In this document: piece after piece, positions 1 through 7,445 of the stretch
How positions within the stretch are numbered: the stretch's first letter is position 1
How the letters are laid out: each line of letters begins with the position of its first letter
Assembly (NCBI RefSeq): GCF_028473645.1
Contig: NZ_CP097269.1
Span: forward strand, 3,242,001-3,306,000
Direction: 5' to 3'
Length of the DNA: 64,000 nt
Source of the DNA: Acidovorax sp. GBBC 1281
GTDB lineage: Bacteria > Pseudomonadota > Gammaproteobacteria > Burkholderiales > Burkholderiaceae_C
Translations under genes and position numbers: made by a program
Notes under the pieces: generated by a model
Told to the model about the DNA's origin: nothing
Seen by the model: the letters and a program-made list of their open reading frames with translations, nothing else
Database searches by the model: none

Positions 1-716
1 GACAGGCGGCGCAAAGAACGCCCGAACACTTGCAGGATGGGGCGGTCGTTGGACGTCAGCAGAACGGGTTTCTGATCGGGCTGGATCGCCAGCGCGAGGT
101 TACTGAAATTGGTGGAGAGGAAGCCCTCCGCGATGCCCTGGGTGCCGAACGTGCTGTCGACCGCCCCGTTCGCGGTGAGGCCGACCACGGTGTGGTGCCA
201 TGTGCCGGGCTCCCCGGACGCCGTCAGGCACCGGGTCTGGTAGGACGGTGAGAAACACGGTTCGTGCGCCTGAACCGCCACCAGGATTCTGCCGTCGGCC
301 TGGAGTCGAACATCGCTGATCGACTCGTACCCCTTGACGGAAAACCGTGCTTCGCCGTTTTGGCCGAAGCCCCTGTCGACGTTTCCGTCGGCGCTCATTC
401 GCACGACAAAGGTCTGCGTGGCGAGCAGTGATCCGAAACCCGAAGGGGCTTCGGGGACCGCGACCCTGCTGCCTGCGATCAGCAGCCTGCCATCCGGCTG
501 CACGCCCAAGCTGGCGAAGGATGGCGTGCCGAGGGGGAAGGTGGCCACGCCGGCTTCGCCGTACGTGGTGTCGACTTTCAGGGCATCGGACAGAGCAACC
601 GTGGTGGATCCCGATCCGCCGCCACAGGCCGTCAACCCGACCCCCACCAGGCAACTCGCCAGCCAGACATGGTGCCTCGGTCGTTGGAAAATACGCCCGG
701 TATCGAGTCGATGCAT
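1..716 (-). CDS. Delta-60 repeat lipoprotein, 5' part (3' end off the window)
   Basis: An open minus-strand frame runs from ATG at 716 off the left edge (at least 238 residues). The start is set by a GGAGGGG Shine-Dalgarno 6 nt upstream. The first 33 residues form a signal peptide with a lipobox LTAC followed by GGGSGS, so an exported lipoprotein is expected. After it come repeats of the form LGVQPDGRLLIAG / VRMSADGNVDRGFG and VRLQADGRILVAV / GLTANGAVDSTFG. These match the Delta-60 family (beta-propeller-like repeats of large exported proteins). Function unknown. The stop codon is outside the window, so full length and any C-terminal domain cannot be seen. Confidence 0.75.
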   Translation of the reverse strand, partial: MHRLDTGRIFQRPRHHVWLASCLVGVGLTACGGGSGSTTVALSDALKVDTTYGEAGVATFPLGTPSFASLGVQPDGRLLIAGSRVAVPEAPSGFGSLLATQTFVVRMSADGNVDRGFGQNGEARFSVKGYESISDVRLQADGRILVAVQAHEPCFSPSYQTRCLTASGEPGTWHHTVVGLTANGAVDSTFGTQGIAEGFLSTNFSNLALAIQPDQKPVLLTSNDRPILQVFGRSLRRL

Positions 717-896
717 GCCAAACCCCTCCATCGATTGAAGAACCCTTTGCAGGACATTCTGCATGACGGGTCGCTGGGTTTTCACTGGGCGGGCTTGCAT
801 TGTGTGGGATTGGGTAACGCCCGCCGAAGGATCTGCGATAGATTCCGCCCTTCCGGGCAGCCCCCCGGTACGGAACAATGTGAAGGGAGGCAACCG

Positions 897-1841
897 ATGC
901 GTGAGTTTCTGATATGGGAAAACGAACCGGTCGCCGTGCCCGCTTTTCGGTCGATCGCGATCGTGGAGGGCACGATCCACGCCCCCACCATCGCCCCGCA
1001 CCTTCGCAAGCTCTACGCCCAGTTCGAAGCGCGCTTCGGCACGTCGGCGAACGAAACCTCGTACCACTTTCCCGGCTACAAGGGCAAGATCCGCCCGGCG
1101 ACGCCGCGCATCCTGAGCGACGGCCGTGCCTATCTCGCCCAGGACAGCGGAACCCCGTATGGCGAGGGGCTGCGCCGCTACGGCCACGCGCTCGCCGACT
1201 TCCCTCACCCCGGCCTGCCGTTCTTCGGCATCGAGCAGCGCAGCGGCCGTTTCTTTCTGGAGACCGCGATACCGCAAGACTCGCCCCATTGGCACGAATT
1301 CGCGCAGGAAGTCAGCGCGACCTTGATGGCACTGCCCACCATCAGCGGCACGATGGGCATGGGACGATTTCTTCCGCCCCACAAAAGCAGCCTCAGGTTC
1401 CTGTTGAGCGCCGATTCGGAGCGCCATCGTGCCGCGTTCAGCACCGACGCCGACATGGTGGAACGCGCGCTTCGCAGGCAAGGTTCACCGCATCGGTGGA
1501 AGGCGGGAGAAGAAGCCGGTATTGCCGATGTGGGCTGGCGAACGTTCATCGGCCGCGAATACTGGGACCGGATCGAACCCGCATTGGCCGAGCTGGCCCG
1601 CGACCCCGACATCGCGATCGAGCGATCCACCCACCTTCTCTCGATCACGGCCGGCGATCGCCCGATCTGGGGCGCGCCCGACGAAACCGGTGCGTTGCGA
1701 CCGTTTCGAACAGTCGCCCACGCGCTTGCGCCCGTCCGCCAGCCCCTCGGCGCCGCCCGGGCCTTCTGGTTCGGTGGTGGGGCCACCGACGATCATGATG
1801 ATCGGGTCGCGGCGTACCTCACCCGTTTGGACCCGGCTTAG
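897..1841 (+). CDS. DUF3396 / type VI immunity family protein
   Basis: 314 residues. The ATG at 897 has AGGGAGG 6 nt upstream; the frame stays open further upstream but without a good ribosome site. The C-terminal third (GWRTFIGREYWDRI, then ITAGDRPIWGAPDETG, then a block ending ALAPVRQP) resembles the DUF3396 family. Members of that family often sit beside type VI secretion effectors and act as immunity proteins. No effector, VgrG or Hcp gene lies nearby in the window, so if this is an immunity protein it is an orphan. There is no signal peptide. The family assignment is by pattern and moderately sure; the immunity role is inferred from family naming only. Confidence 0.6.
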   Translation: MREFLIWENEPVAVPAFRSIAIVEGTIHAPTIAPHLRKLYAQFEARFGTSANETSYHFPGYKGKIRPATPRILSDGRAYLAQDSGTPYGEGLRRYGHALADFPHPGLPFFGIEQRSGRFFLETAIPQDSPHWHEFAQEVSATLMALPTISGTMGMGRFLPPHKSSLRFLLSADSERHRAAFSTDADMVERALRRQGSPHRWKAGEEAGIADVGWRTFIGREYWDRIEPALAELARDPDIAIERSTHLLSITAGDRPIWGAPDETGALRPFRTVAHALAPVRQPLGAARAFWFGGGATDDHDDRVAAYLTRLDPA

Positions 1842-1906
1842 GGTTCCGCCCGCCGCACAGGCGCTTTCATGCTGCGCACTGCCATTCAGAGTAAAAAGCG
1901 GTCCAT

Positions 1907-1953
1907 GCCCTAGTACTCATTGCCCTTGAAGCTATTGATTTAATAGCACTCCA
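1907..1953. repeat. Dispersed CCCTAG/GCTATT repeat, copy 1
   Basis: CCCTAGTACTCATTG at 1908-1922 is followed by the hairpin GCTATT-GATTT-AATAGC at 1931-1947. It lies in the 237-base gap between the DUF3396 gene and the HAD hydrolase. It is one of at least eight related copies in the window. Confidence 0.7.
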
Positions 1954-2078
1954 GCAATCATCCCCGTGCGGATGCCCCTGCGGAAAAGCCATCGGGCCTA
2001 CCCGCCGCCCCACCCTGCGCGGCCACGCATCGGCGCCTCCATGGGGCGGTCGCACGCCCAAGCCCGCGAGCGCGGCCG

Positions 2079-2771
2079 TCACGCCAGCAGCCGGCACAGT
2101 TCGGTGAGATCGGGCACCGTGGCGTGCGGCTCGCCGTCGTGCGGCCAGGCCGCCTCGGCGCGGTTGATCCACACCGCCTGCATGCCCGCACCCAGGGCAC
2201 CGTGCGCGTCCAGCGTGGCATCGTCGCCCACGTGCAGCACGCTGGCGGCCGGCACGCCCAGGGCCTCGGCCGCCGCATGGAAGATGCGCGGATCGGGCTT
2301 GGCGATGCCGAACTCGCGTGCGCTGATGCGGGCCTGGAAATAGGCGCCGATGCCGATCAGGTCCAGGTTGGCATTGCCGTTGGACAGGGCCGCCAAGGGA
2401 TAGCGCACGGCCAGGAATTCCAGCGCCGCGATGGCGTCGTCGTACAGCTGCACGCGCTGGCGCTCCACGAAGAAGGCATCGAAGGCGCCGTCGGTCAGCG
2501 CGGTGTCGTCGCCCGCCTGCCGCAGCGCGGCGCGGATGCTCTCGCGGCGCAGGGCGCTCAGGTCGTGGGACAGCTGCGGATGGGCCTGCACGACCTGGCT
2601 GCGCAGCACGGCGGCGGCTTCGGGGTCGCTCAGGAGCGCGGCGGTTGCGGGCGCCCGGTCCTGCAGCCAGGCGCACAGGACGGCCTGTGCGCGGGCGATG
2701 GTGGGCCAGATGGGCCAGAGCGTGTCGTCCAGGTCGAGGGTGACGGCGCGGATGCGTTGGGTGTCGAGCAT
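2079..2771 (-). CDS. HAD-family hydrolase (HAD-IA type)
   Basis: 230 residues. The frame extends far upstream across hemH on the other strand; ATG 2771 is chosen because motif I (DLDDT, residues 13-17) follows it at the usual distance. Motif II is ALSNGN, motif III the lysine in AKPDPRIF and motif IV HVGDDATLDAHGA, all in order. These make a phosphoaspartate-forming phosphatase of the haloacid dehalogenase superfamily, similar to small-phosphate or pyrimidine phosphatases. The substrate cannot be told from sequence. It is divergent from hemH with 72 bases between the starts, so the two share a promoter region. Soluble and cytoplasmic. Confidence 0.85.
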   Translation of the reverse strand: MLDTQRIRAVTLDLDDTLWPIWPTIARAQAVLCAWLQDRAPATAALLSDPEAAAVLRSQVVQAHPQLSHDLSALRRESIRAALRQAGDDTALTDGAFDAFFVERQRVQLYDDAIAALEFLAVRYPLAALSNGNANLDLIGIGAYFQARISAREFGIAKPDPRIFHAAAEALGVPAASVLHVGDDATLDAHGALGAGMQAVWINRAEAAWPHDGEPHATVPDLTELCRLLA

Positions 2772-2843
2772 GCGGGGAGGATAGCGCAGGGGTTTCGCGC
2801 GCGGCCCGCCAAAAGGGTGCGTGGCCTTTGCCACAATGCGGGC

Positions 2844-3926
2844 ATGCCCTCCCCCACCTCCGCGCCCTCGTCGCCGGCCCCCCTGTCCGGCGCCCTGCCC
2901 CCCCTCCCCCCTGCCGCCGCGCAATCCGCCGCCGGCCTGTCCCGCGCCGCCGTGCTGCTGTGCAACCTGGGCACCCCCGAGGCGCCCACCGCGCCGGCGC
3001 TGCGCCGCTACCTGGCGCAGTTCCTGGGCGATCCGCGCGTGGTCGAGATTCCCCGCGTGGCCTGGCTGCCCATCCTGTACGGGATCATCCTGCGCATCCG
3101 CCCCGCCAAATCCGCCGCCAAGTACGCGAGCGTGTGGATGCCGGAAGGCTCCCCGCTGGCCGTGTGGACGGCCAAGCAGGCCACGCTGCTGCGCGGCTGG
3201 CTGGGCGAGGCGGGCCTGGGCGTGCGCGTGCGCCATGCGATGCGCTATGGGCAGCCGTCGATCGCCTCGCAGCTCGATGCCCTGCAGGCCGAAGGCGTGG
3301 AGCGCGTGCTGGTGCTGCCGCTGTATCCGCAGTATTCGTCCACCACCACGGCCAGCGTGGTGGACGACGTGCAGGCCTGGACGCGCAGGCAGCGGCGGCT
3401 GTTGGAGTTTCGCTTCGTGAACAGCTATCACGCGCACCCGGGCTACATCCAGGCCCTGGCGCAGAGCGTGCGCGCGCACTGGAAGCGCGAGGGTGGCCGG
3501 GCCGAGCAACTGGTGATGAGCTTTCACGGCATTCCCGCGCGCAACGTGCAGTTGGGCGACCCCTATCAGCAGGAATGCCTGACCACCGCCACGCTGGTGG
3601 CGCAGGCCCTGGGCCTCTCGCCCGAGCAGTACCGGGTGACCTTCCAGTCGCGGTTCGGCAAGGCCCGCTGGCTGGAGCCCTACACCGAGCCCACGCTGAT
3701 CCAGATGGCCCAGTCCGGCACGCGCAGCGTGGACGTGATGTGCCCGGGCTTTCCCTGCGACTGCCTGGAAACCCTGGAGGAAATCAACCAGGAAGCGCGC
3801 GAGGCGTTCCTGCACGCGGGCGGCCAGGCGTTCCGCTACATCCCCTGCATGAACGACGACAACGCCTGGATCACCGGCCTCAGCCAGATCGCCCAGCAGC
3901 ACCTGCAGGGCTGGGACGGGCACTGA
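2844..3926 (+). CDS. hemH: Ferrochelatase
   Basis: 360 residues. Inserts ferrous iron into protoporphyrin IX, the last step of heme synthesis. The core begins at AAVLLCNLGTPEAP after an N-terminal tail of about 34 residues rich in Ala, Pro and Ser, common in this family's betaproteobacterial members. The chelatase signature LVMSFHGIPARN carries the metal-binding His, and the LPLYPQYSSTTTAS loop is present. The C-terminal block CPGFPCDCLETLEEI holds three cysteines. The ATG at 2844 has only a weak ribosome site. The cysC gene begins 26 bases downstream. Confidence 0.95.
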   Translation: MPSPTSAPSSPAPLSGALPPLPPAAAQSAAGLSRAAVLLCNLGTPEAPTAPALRRYLAQFLGDPRVVEIPRVAWLPILYGIILRIRPAKSAAKYASVWMPEGSPLAVWTAKQATLLRGWLGEAGLGVRVRHAMRYGQPSIASQLDALQAEGVERVLVLPLYPQYSSTTTASVVDDVQAWTRRQRRLLEFRFVNSYHAHPGYIQALAQSVRAHWKREGGRAEQLVMSFHGIPARNVQLGDPYQQECLTTATLVAQALGLSPEQYRVTFQSRFGKARWLEPYTEPTLIQMAQSGTRSVDVMCPGFPCDCLETLEEINQEAREAFLHAGGQAFRYIPCMNDDNAWITGLSQIAQQHLQGWDGH

Positions 3927-3952
3927 GGCACGCCGAGCACGGACGGCCCGCC

Positions 3953-4525
3953 ATGCAGATTTCCGCCCCTTCCGCCACCCGCACGCTGTGGTTCACCGGC
4001 CTGTCGGGCGCGGGCAAGACGACGCTGGCGCAGGCCTTCGCCAGCCGGCTCCAGGCCCGCGGCATCGCCTGCACGGTGCTGGACGGCGATGTGCTGCGCG
4101 GCGGCCTGAACGCCTCGCTCGGGTTCAGCGCTGCCGACCGCAGCGAGAACATCCGCCGCACGGCCGAGGTGGCGCGCCTGTTCAACGAGGCCGGGCTGTG
4201 GGTGGTCGCCGCCCTGATCTCGCCCCAGGAGAGCGACCGCCAGCGGATGCGCCAGATCGTGGGCGAGGACCGCTGCCGCCTGGTGTGGGTCCGCACGCCC
4301 CTGGCCGTGTGCGAGGCCCGGGACCCCAAGGGCCTGTATGCGCGGGCCCGGGCCGGCCAGTTGCCGGGGTTCACGGGCGTGGGCGGGGCCTACGACGAGC
4401 CCCGGGATGCGGACTTCGAGATCGACACGGCGGGGGCCTCGGTGCAGGCCTGCGTCGAGGCGCTGTGGGCGGCGCATGGCCCGTCCCCCACCGCACAGGG
4501 GTCGGAGCGATCCGCCGAGCGCTGA
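3953..4525 (+). CDS. cysC: Adenylylsulfate (APS) kinase
   Basis: 190 residues, the usual size for stand-alone APS kinase. It phosphorylates adenosine 5'-phosphosulfate at the 3' position to make PAPS. The Walker A loop GLSGAGKTT is at residues 16-24, DGDVLRGGLN and GFSAADRSENIRR follow, and the family's RDPKGLYARARAG block is near the end. It lies 26 bases after hemH and may be cotranscribed. No cysD, cysN or cysH lies in the window, so its sulfate partners are elsewhere. Alternatively, it could serve sulfation rather than assimilation. Confidence 0.92.
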   Translation: MQISAPSATRTLWFTGLSGAGKTTLAQAFASRLQARGIACTVLDGDVLRGGLNASLGFSAADRSENIRRTAEVARLFNEAGLWVVAALISPQESDRQRMRQIVGEDRCRLVWVRTPLAVCEARDPKGLYARARAGQLPGFTGVGGAYDEPRDADFEIDTAGASVQACVEALWAAHGPSPTAQGSERSAER

Positions 4526-4574
4526 AGCGCCCGGCAATACAGCCCGACAGGCCTGCAGCCCAATCAAATCGCCG

Positions 4575-4600
4575 GCATCATGCTATTTATTCAATAGCAA
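4575..4600. repeat. Dispersed GCTATT hairpin repeat, copy 2
   Basis: TGCTATT-TATTC-AATAGCA at 4581-4599 follows CCAATCAAATC at 4560. It sits between the convergent ends of cysC and the 3HB-oligomer hydrolase and belongs to the same family as the copies listed elsewhere. Confidence 0.6.
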
Positions 4601-4655
4601 ACCTACTACCGTATGCGACACGGGCCACCCGCCACGGGCCGCAGTGCGGCCCCGC

Positions 4656-6791
4656 TCACTCCGGCACGCTGATAGCGCCGCTGGTCACGGTGATGGCATT
4701 GCCGTTCACCGGCGTGGCGGCGATGGCCGGCACGTTGGCCGCCGTGATCGCGGGCGCGCTGCCCGGCTGGCCGCCGCGCGGCACCGTGCGCACCACCTGG
4801 CTGGCGGGCAAGGCGTTGCCGTTGGCGAGGTGGTCGTACATGGCGTCGAGCGCACGGTTCAGGTACACGTGCAGCGGGATGTAGCGCGTGTCGTAGCCCG
4901 GCAGCACGCCGGTCAGGCCGATGAAGCTGTCGAAATGCTGTGCGTTCGTCACCTCGATGTAGCGCAGGCGGCTGGAGGCGCCTTCCACCCGGCGGTTCAG
5001 CGCCGCATAGGGACGCGAGGTGTGGTTGACAGGCAGCAGCGCGTCCGAGCGGCCGTGCACGATGATGGCGGGCTTGCCGCGCAGGTTGCCGCTGCGGCGG
5101 GTTTCGTCCACGCCGGCCTGCAGCCGCTGCGCCGCGTCGTCGGTGCCCGTCACGAGGTTGCGCAGGCACAGCGCGCCGCTCAGGTTCCAGTCGCGCGCGC
5201 CGGTGGCGCTCTGCGACAGCACGTCGCGCGTGGCGCCGCCCAGGCTGCGGTTGTTGACGAGCTGCACGCCCGCCGAGGGCGGCACGCCATTGCCGGTGGC
5301 GAACATGTCGGCCAGCGCGGCGGGCGCCAGCGGCGTCACCGCGCCCTGCGCCGTGGTCGCCGCGAAGCTGTAGCCGCACAGGTTGTCCTTCACGCTCGAA
5401 CGCGAGAGCGCGTTGGCGAAGGTGACCGCCACGGCGGGCACGACCTCGAAGCCGGCGAGGGACGGGTACTGCGCCACCGATTCCGCCTCCCAGCCGTAGG
5501 CCCGCAGCCGGGCCAGCGCCTGTTCGGCCAGGGCCACGGTGCTGCCGCCGGTGATGAGCCCCTGCGCGCGCAGCGCCTCGCAGCGGTTGGAGGCGATCGG
5601 CAGCGACGGGCTGGCGAAGCCCACCGCGAACGTGCTGGCGTACGGGCTGTCGCTGATGGAGGGCGCCAGCGCGGCGCAGGCCTGGTACAGCTGCGCGTAG
5701 GTGGTGTAGTCGATGAGGGTGCGGCTGTTCACGGCCACGTCGGTGGTGCCGCGGCGCACGGTGACGCCGGGATTGGCCGGCAGCTCCACCGCAGGCTCCG
5801 ACACGGCCACGCCGCCGATCAGGCCCTGTGTGTCCTGCTCGGCCGCAGCGATGGCGGCGGCCCCGCCATTGGAGAGGCTGGAGGCGATGACGATCGTGTT
5901 GGACGGCTTGAAGGTGCGCAGCCGCTGCCCGCCCGGAGACAGATCGCCGAAGCGTTCGTTGATGACGTAAAAGCCCATCTCCACCGCGCGCAGCGTGGCC
6001 AGGCCCCAGTCCTTCTCGGGGTTCTGCCCCGAGTGGGCGTGCTTGAACGCGAAGCGGTTGGGCGTGGCGGTGTTGAACGCGGCCAGGTCGGCGGCCGACA
6101 GCCCGGCGTTGAACGCGGCGCTGGTGCCGGCCGAGGTGGCCGAGGTGCGGGTGCCGTCGATCAGCGGCACGGTGTCGGCCTGCAGGTCGTGCGGGGCCGC
6201 GCCCGTGCCCTTGTCGGTGTAGGCCACGGCACAGCCGCGCTTGAGGCCCCACTCGCCGGTGGACATGCCGCCGTAGATGCCGCGCGAGCCCGAGGCCGTG
6301 GCGGTGATGATGCAAGGCCTGGCGGGGTTGAAGGTGTCGGGCACCTGCACCATCAGCGTGACGTTCTGCCGGCCCGAGCCGTCGTCGTAGTAGGCGATGG
6401 TCTCGGTGCCGGCGATCTTGCCCTCACCGGCCGTCACGCGGCCCTGCGCATCCACGTTGGGTCCGTAGAGCGTGCCGTAGCCGCCTGCGGCCGTCATGTC
6501 CAGCAGCGCGCGGTAATTGGTATAGATGGCGTTGCGGCGCATCTCCGCGGCCGTGGGCTGGGCGCCTTCGTAGCCGGGGGCATCGGGGTCCGCCAGGCCT
6601 GTGCGGCCCAGGCCGGCGGTCAGCAGATCGTCGTCCACGCCGTCGTAGGTCGCCTGGCGCAGGCTGGCCAGGTAGGACGGGCGCACGTTGAAATCGAAGT
6701 CCACGGTGTTGCCACCACCGCCACCGCAGGCAACCAGGAGGGCGGCGGTCAGGGCAGCGAGGGCAATGGCGCGGGGAATGAGCGGTCGCAT
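4656..6791 (-). CDS. D-(-)-3-hydroxybutyrate oligomer hydrolase, lipoprotein
   Basis: 711 residues. ATG 6791 is chosen over an in-frame start at 6845 because AGGAGA lies just upstream of it and the signal peptide then starts correctly. The lipobox LLVAC (Cys22) is followed by five Gly. The body matches 3HB-oligomer hydrolases: VTLMVQVPDTFNPARPCIITATASGS, GIYGGMSTGEWGLKRG and a nucleophile region IASSLSNGGAAA whose Ser stands in for a lipase box. Near the end, GKPAIIVHGRSDALLPVNHTSRPY and NAQHFDSF supply the likely Asp and His. It hydrolyses oligomers released from polyhydroxybutyrate, outside the cytoplasmic membrane or in the periplasm. It stands alone, with a leader region shared with the iron genes. 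Confidence 0.85.
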   Translation of the reverse strand: MRPLIPRAIALAALTAALLVACGGGGGNTVDFDFNVRPSYLASLRQATYDGVDDDLLTAGLGRTGLADPDAPGYEGAQPTAAEMRRNAIYTNYRALLDMTAAGGYGTLYGPNVDAQGRVTAGEGKIAGTETIAYYDDGSGRQNVTLMVQVPDTFNPARPCIITATASGSRGIYGGMSTGEWGLKRGCAVAYTDKGTGAAPHDLQADTVPLIDGTRTSATSAGTSAAFNAGLSAADLAAFNTATPNRFAFKHAHSGQNPEKDWGLATLRAVEMGFYVINERFGDLSPGGQRLRTFKPSNTIVIASSLSNGGAAAIAAAEQDTQGLIGGVAVSEPAVELPANPGVTVRRGTTDVAVNSRTLIDYTTYAQLYQACAALAPSISDSPYASTFAVGFASPSLPIASNRCEALRAQGLITGGSTVALAEQALARLRAYGWEAESVAQYPSLAGFEVVPAVAVTFANALSRSSVKDNLCGYSFAATTAQGAVTPLAPAALADMFATGNGVPPSAGVQLVNNRSLGGATRDVLSQSATGARDWNLSGALCLRNLVTGTDDAAQRLQAGVDETRRSGNLRGKPAIIVHGRSDALLPVNHTSRPYAALNRRVEGASSRLRYIEVTNAQHFDSFIGLTGVLPGYDTRYIPLHVYLNRALDAMYDHLANGNALPASQVVRTVPRGGQPGSAPAITAANVPAIAATPVNGNAITVTSGAISVPE

Positions 6792-6940
6792 CGGAAATCT
6801 CCTGCAGCGGGGAAACGGAATGAAATTGTCGTGGAGAGTATGCAATGGCGGTGCGGGGCGTTGCCAATGGCGGCATCCACAAGGCGTTGCAAAGTTTTCA
6901 AGTGCGGATCATGCCACGGTGAGGAATCTCACCCAAAAAC

Positions 6941-6959
6941 AATGCGAACCATTCGCAAT
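6941..6959. promoter_or_regulatory. Candidate Fur box
   Basis: AATGCGAACCATTCGCAAT is a 19-base dyad (left half AATGCGAAC, inverted right half ATTGCGAAT, 7 of 9 matching). It resembles Fur sites of betaproteobacteria. It lies upstream of a small membrane protein, a TonB siderophore receptor and a PepSY protein, genes normally repressed by Fur with iron. Confidence 0.55.
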
Positions 6960-7002
6960 ATCATTTAACATGCCGCCTTGAAAAACAGCGCCCTGGTGGG
7001 GA

Positions 7003-7029
7003 GCCCCGGGGAGAGCCTCTCCCCGGGGC
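7003..7029. repeat. Perfect inverted repeat, 13-base arms
   Basis: GCCCCGGGGAGAG at 7003-7015 is followed by one C and then its exact complement at 7017-7029. No T-run follows on either strand, so it is not a standard terminator. It could be an RNA hairpin in the leader of the iron-uptake transcript. Confidence 0.6.
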
Positions 7030-7097
7030 GCTCGCTGCGCCTCGCTGGCCCTGCGTGGCGGCCCCTGCCGTCGCCACCGCCCCTCCCGATTGCGCCC

Positions 7098-7319
7098 ATG
7101 CCACCACCGATCGAACCACCGTCCGACCTCCGCCCGACCCCTGGCGGCTTCTTTCCGCTGTGGGGCTGGCCCATCGCGCTGGGGGTGCTCACCGCCACCG
7201 GCCTGCTGAGCGCCCTGGTCAGCGATGGCTGGGGAGACGTCTGGTCCTGGGTGGCGCTGGGGGTGCCGGTGGCCACCATGGCCTGGTTCGGCCTTCGCCG
7301 CCGCCCGCCCTCGGCTTGA
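7098..7319 (+). CDS. Small two-helix membrane protein upstream of siderophore receptor
   Basis: 73 residues from ATG 7098; an in-frame ATG at 6978 would add 40 low-complexity Pro/Ser/Arg residues, so the later start is preferred. It has a cytoplasmic-looking N-terminus rich in Pro, one helix around WPIALGVLTATGLLSALV and a second around WSWVALGVPVATMAWFGL, ending in an RRR tail. Two-helix proteins of this kind are common beside TonB receptors and PepSY proteins in Comamonadaceae, but the function is not known. It is the likely first gene of the Fur-controlled unit. Confidence 0.6.
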   Translation: MPPPIEPPSDLRPTPGGFFPLWGWPIALGVLTATGLLSALVSDGWGDVWSWVALGVPVATMAWFGLRRRPPSA

Positions 7320-7445
7320 GCCCGGTCCCGATTTTCCGTGGCCCGATGCACTTGGCTCCTGGATGGACTTGTCCATGCCGCGCCGCCCCTTTCATTCATT
7401 CACGCCCTTCCTGACCTTGCCCCTCCCATGCCCATGCCCATGCCC

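Larger units (their letters stand above)
6792..7097. other. Intergenic region, divergent promoters (306 bases)
   Basis: This gap separates the oligomer hydrolase from the plus-strand iron-uptake genes. It holds a Fur-box-like dyad at 6941-6959 and a 27-base palindrome at 7003-7029. No convincing gene is seen, although an in-frame ATG at 6978 could extend the next gene. Confidence 0.6.

Noticed and set aside
100..654. 184-residue minus-strand frame
   Set aside because: It overlaps the lipoprotein in another frame, is Arg/Gly-rich and lacks a ribosome site; the Delta-60 frame has signal peptide and repeats.
4338..6968. Long plus-strand frame of 876 residues
   Set aside because: Antisense shadow of the 3HB-oligomer hydrolase gene in high-GC DNA; no family match.
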